Notes under the pieces: generated by a model
Database searches by the model: none
Told to the model about the DNA's origin: nothing
What the model saw: only the letters and a program-made list of their open reading frames with translations
Position numbers and translations under genes: made by a program
Shown here: positions 6,092 to 6,742 of the stretch, piece by piece
How the letters are laid out: each line of letters opens with the position of its first letter
How positions within the stretch are numbered: position 1 is the stretch's first letter
Source of the DNA: an uncultured Clostridia bacterium
Lineage (GTDB): Bacteria; Bacillota; Clostridia; HGM11327
NCBI GenBank assembly: GCA_905210525.1
Contig: CAJLXE010000087.1
Coordinates: 1 to 6,742 of the forward strand
Length of the DNA: 6,742 bases
Reading direction: 5' to 3'

Positions 6092-6142
6092 TTACTGCAC
6101 ACCAAAAAAGGGTGGCAGTAAAAGCTTTCGATTGCAAAAGCT
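6092..6142 (+). other. two adjacent hairpins between rqcP and yabP
   Basis: The first hairpin pairs TTACTGC (6092-6098) with GCAGTAA (6115-6121) and CACC (6100-6103) with GGTG (6111-6114), with a single bulged A at 6099 and a 7-nt AAAAAAG loop. The second pairs AGCTTT (6123-6128) with AAAGCT (6137-6142). Neither is followed by a T-run, so they are not ordinary terminators. They could affect mRNA processing or stability, or act as a boundary between rqcP and the sporulation genes; this is inference. Confidence 0.5.
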
Positions 6143-6173
6143 ATTGCTTATAAAGAAAGGACTCGGATAGCCA

Positions 6174-6470
6174 ATGAATTATCAGATAGAAGATAAAAGT
6201 ACACCGCAAGCCGGCATACACACAATAAAACTTGAGAACAGAAAAATTATGTCGATAACGGGAGTTATTGATGTAGACGGATTTGATGAACACACGATAG
6301 TTCTGGCAACGTCATACGGTGTTATGACTATACACGGCAACGAACTGCATATTAATAAGCTTAACATAGAAGAAGGCTGTCTTAATATCGACGGAGAAAT
6401 TTCTGCAATACAGTACAGCGATGCCGAAGTGTCGGCAAAGGGTAGCTGGCTGTCGAAAATGTTCAAGTGA
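6174..6470 (+). CDS. yabP: sporulation protein YabP
   Basis: This complete 98-residue protein belongs to the YabP/YqfC family, usually about 95-100 residues and rich in short beta strands. Visible matches are HTIKLENRKIMSITGVIDV (16-34), the strand pair VLATSYGVMTIHG (43-55) and the segment LHINKLNIEEGCLNIDGEI (57-75). In B. subtilis, yabP is expressed in the mother cell and is needed for normal spore formation, although its biochemical role is not settled. An in-frame stop at 6168-6170 rules out a longer start. GAAAGGA (6155-6161) lies 12 nt before the ATG, slightly distant. It is followed at once by yabQ. Confidence 0.96.
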   Translation: MNYQIEDKSTPQAGIHTIKLENRKIMSITGVIDVDGFDEHTIVLATSYGVMTIHGNELHINKLNIEEGCLNIDGEISAIQYSDAEVSAKGSWLSKMFK

Positions 6471-6473
6471 TGT

Positions 6474-6742
6474 ATGCCGATGGAACAAAAATTAGCTGAC
6501 ATTTTCGGTATTACGCCTGTTGGGGTGCAGTTTTTGCTTTTGGCGGCAAGCTTTACTCTCGGTATTCTTATAATATTGTTGTATACCGGATATTCCGCAA
6601 TTATAGATAAATGCTGTAAAAGAAAATGCTTTAAACGAAAGCTTATGTTTGCAGTGTCGGATATTTGGTTCTGGATATCTATGGCATTTACGGCATTTAT
6701 TGTTTACTATAAGCTCAATGATGCTGCAATACGTATATATTA
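6474..6742 (+). CDS. yabQ: sporulation protein YabQ, partial (5' part only)
   Basis: The reading frame from ATG 6474 stays open to the window edge, giving 89 residues of the N-terminal part. A first membrane segment spans about residues 18-39 (QFLLLAASFTLGILIILLY). A basic cytoplasmic loop with CCKRKCFKRK (47-56) follows, then a second membrane segment at about 61-80 with DIWFW, then NDAAIRIY. This is the characteristic start of YabQ, a multi-pass membrane protein of the mother cell required for spore cortex formation in B. subtilis. The ATG lies 3 nt after the yabP stop and lacks a clear ribosome binding site, suggesting translational coupling; ATG 6480 in the same frame is an alternative. 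The rest of the gene lies beyond the window. Confidence 0.93.
   Translation, partial: MPMEQKLADIFGITPVGVQFLLLAASFTLGILIILLYTGYSAIIDKCCKRKCFKRKLMFAVSDIWFWISMAFTAFIVYYKLNDAAIRIY

Noticed and set aside
6470..6499. ATG overlapping the yabP stop (TGATG) as the yabQ start
   Set aside because: That frame stops after nine codons. The YabQ-like sequence is in the frame of ATG 6474.
1..6742. CRISPR array, insertion sequence, tRNA or phage gene
   Set aside because: I saw no regularly spaced DNA repeats, terminal inverted repeats, transposase motifs or tRNA cloverleaf.

Overview
The window is an AT-rich chromosomal segment from an endospore-forming member of the Bacillota, most likely class Clostridia. 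Three things point there: a T-box leader controlling ileS, the sporulation genes yabP and yabQ next to rqcP (yabO), and a DUF4364-type protein. Near-consensus sigma-A promoters (TTGAAA or TTGACA, 17-nt spacer, TATAAT-like box) stand before the first four transcription units.

Layout. On the minus strand at the left are a small single-pass membrane protein with a pilin-like look (2-397) and a DUF4364 winged-helix protein (607-1137), each with its own promoter. Divergent from them, on the plus strand, is an unrecognised protein with three tandem repeats of about 50 residues (about 1453-2304). It is preceded by a strong promoter and a roughly 130-nt leader that can form a nested hairpin and contains a possible 7-codon leader peptide. 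Next come the ileS promoter, an isoleucine T-box riboswitch (specifier ATC, antiterminator, terminator) and ileS itself (2649-5750). The ileS product is a type-2 isoleucyl-tRNA synthetase whose HIGH motif reads GIHH. A hairpin separates ileS from rqcP (5815-6057), a structured gap separates rqcP from yabP (6174-6470), and yabQ (from 6474) runs off the right edge.

How the genes fit together. ileS is switched on when uncharged tRNA-Ile accumulates. rqcP encodes a ribosome-rescue factor. yabP and yabQ form the usual sporulation pair, and are tightly coupled (yabQ starts 3 nt after the yabP stop). No mobile element, CRISPR array, rRNA or tRNA gene was seen. The least explained parts are the repeat protein with its structured leader and the small pilin-like membrane protein. 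The synthetase motif variant is the most functionally suggestive observation.
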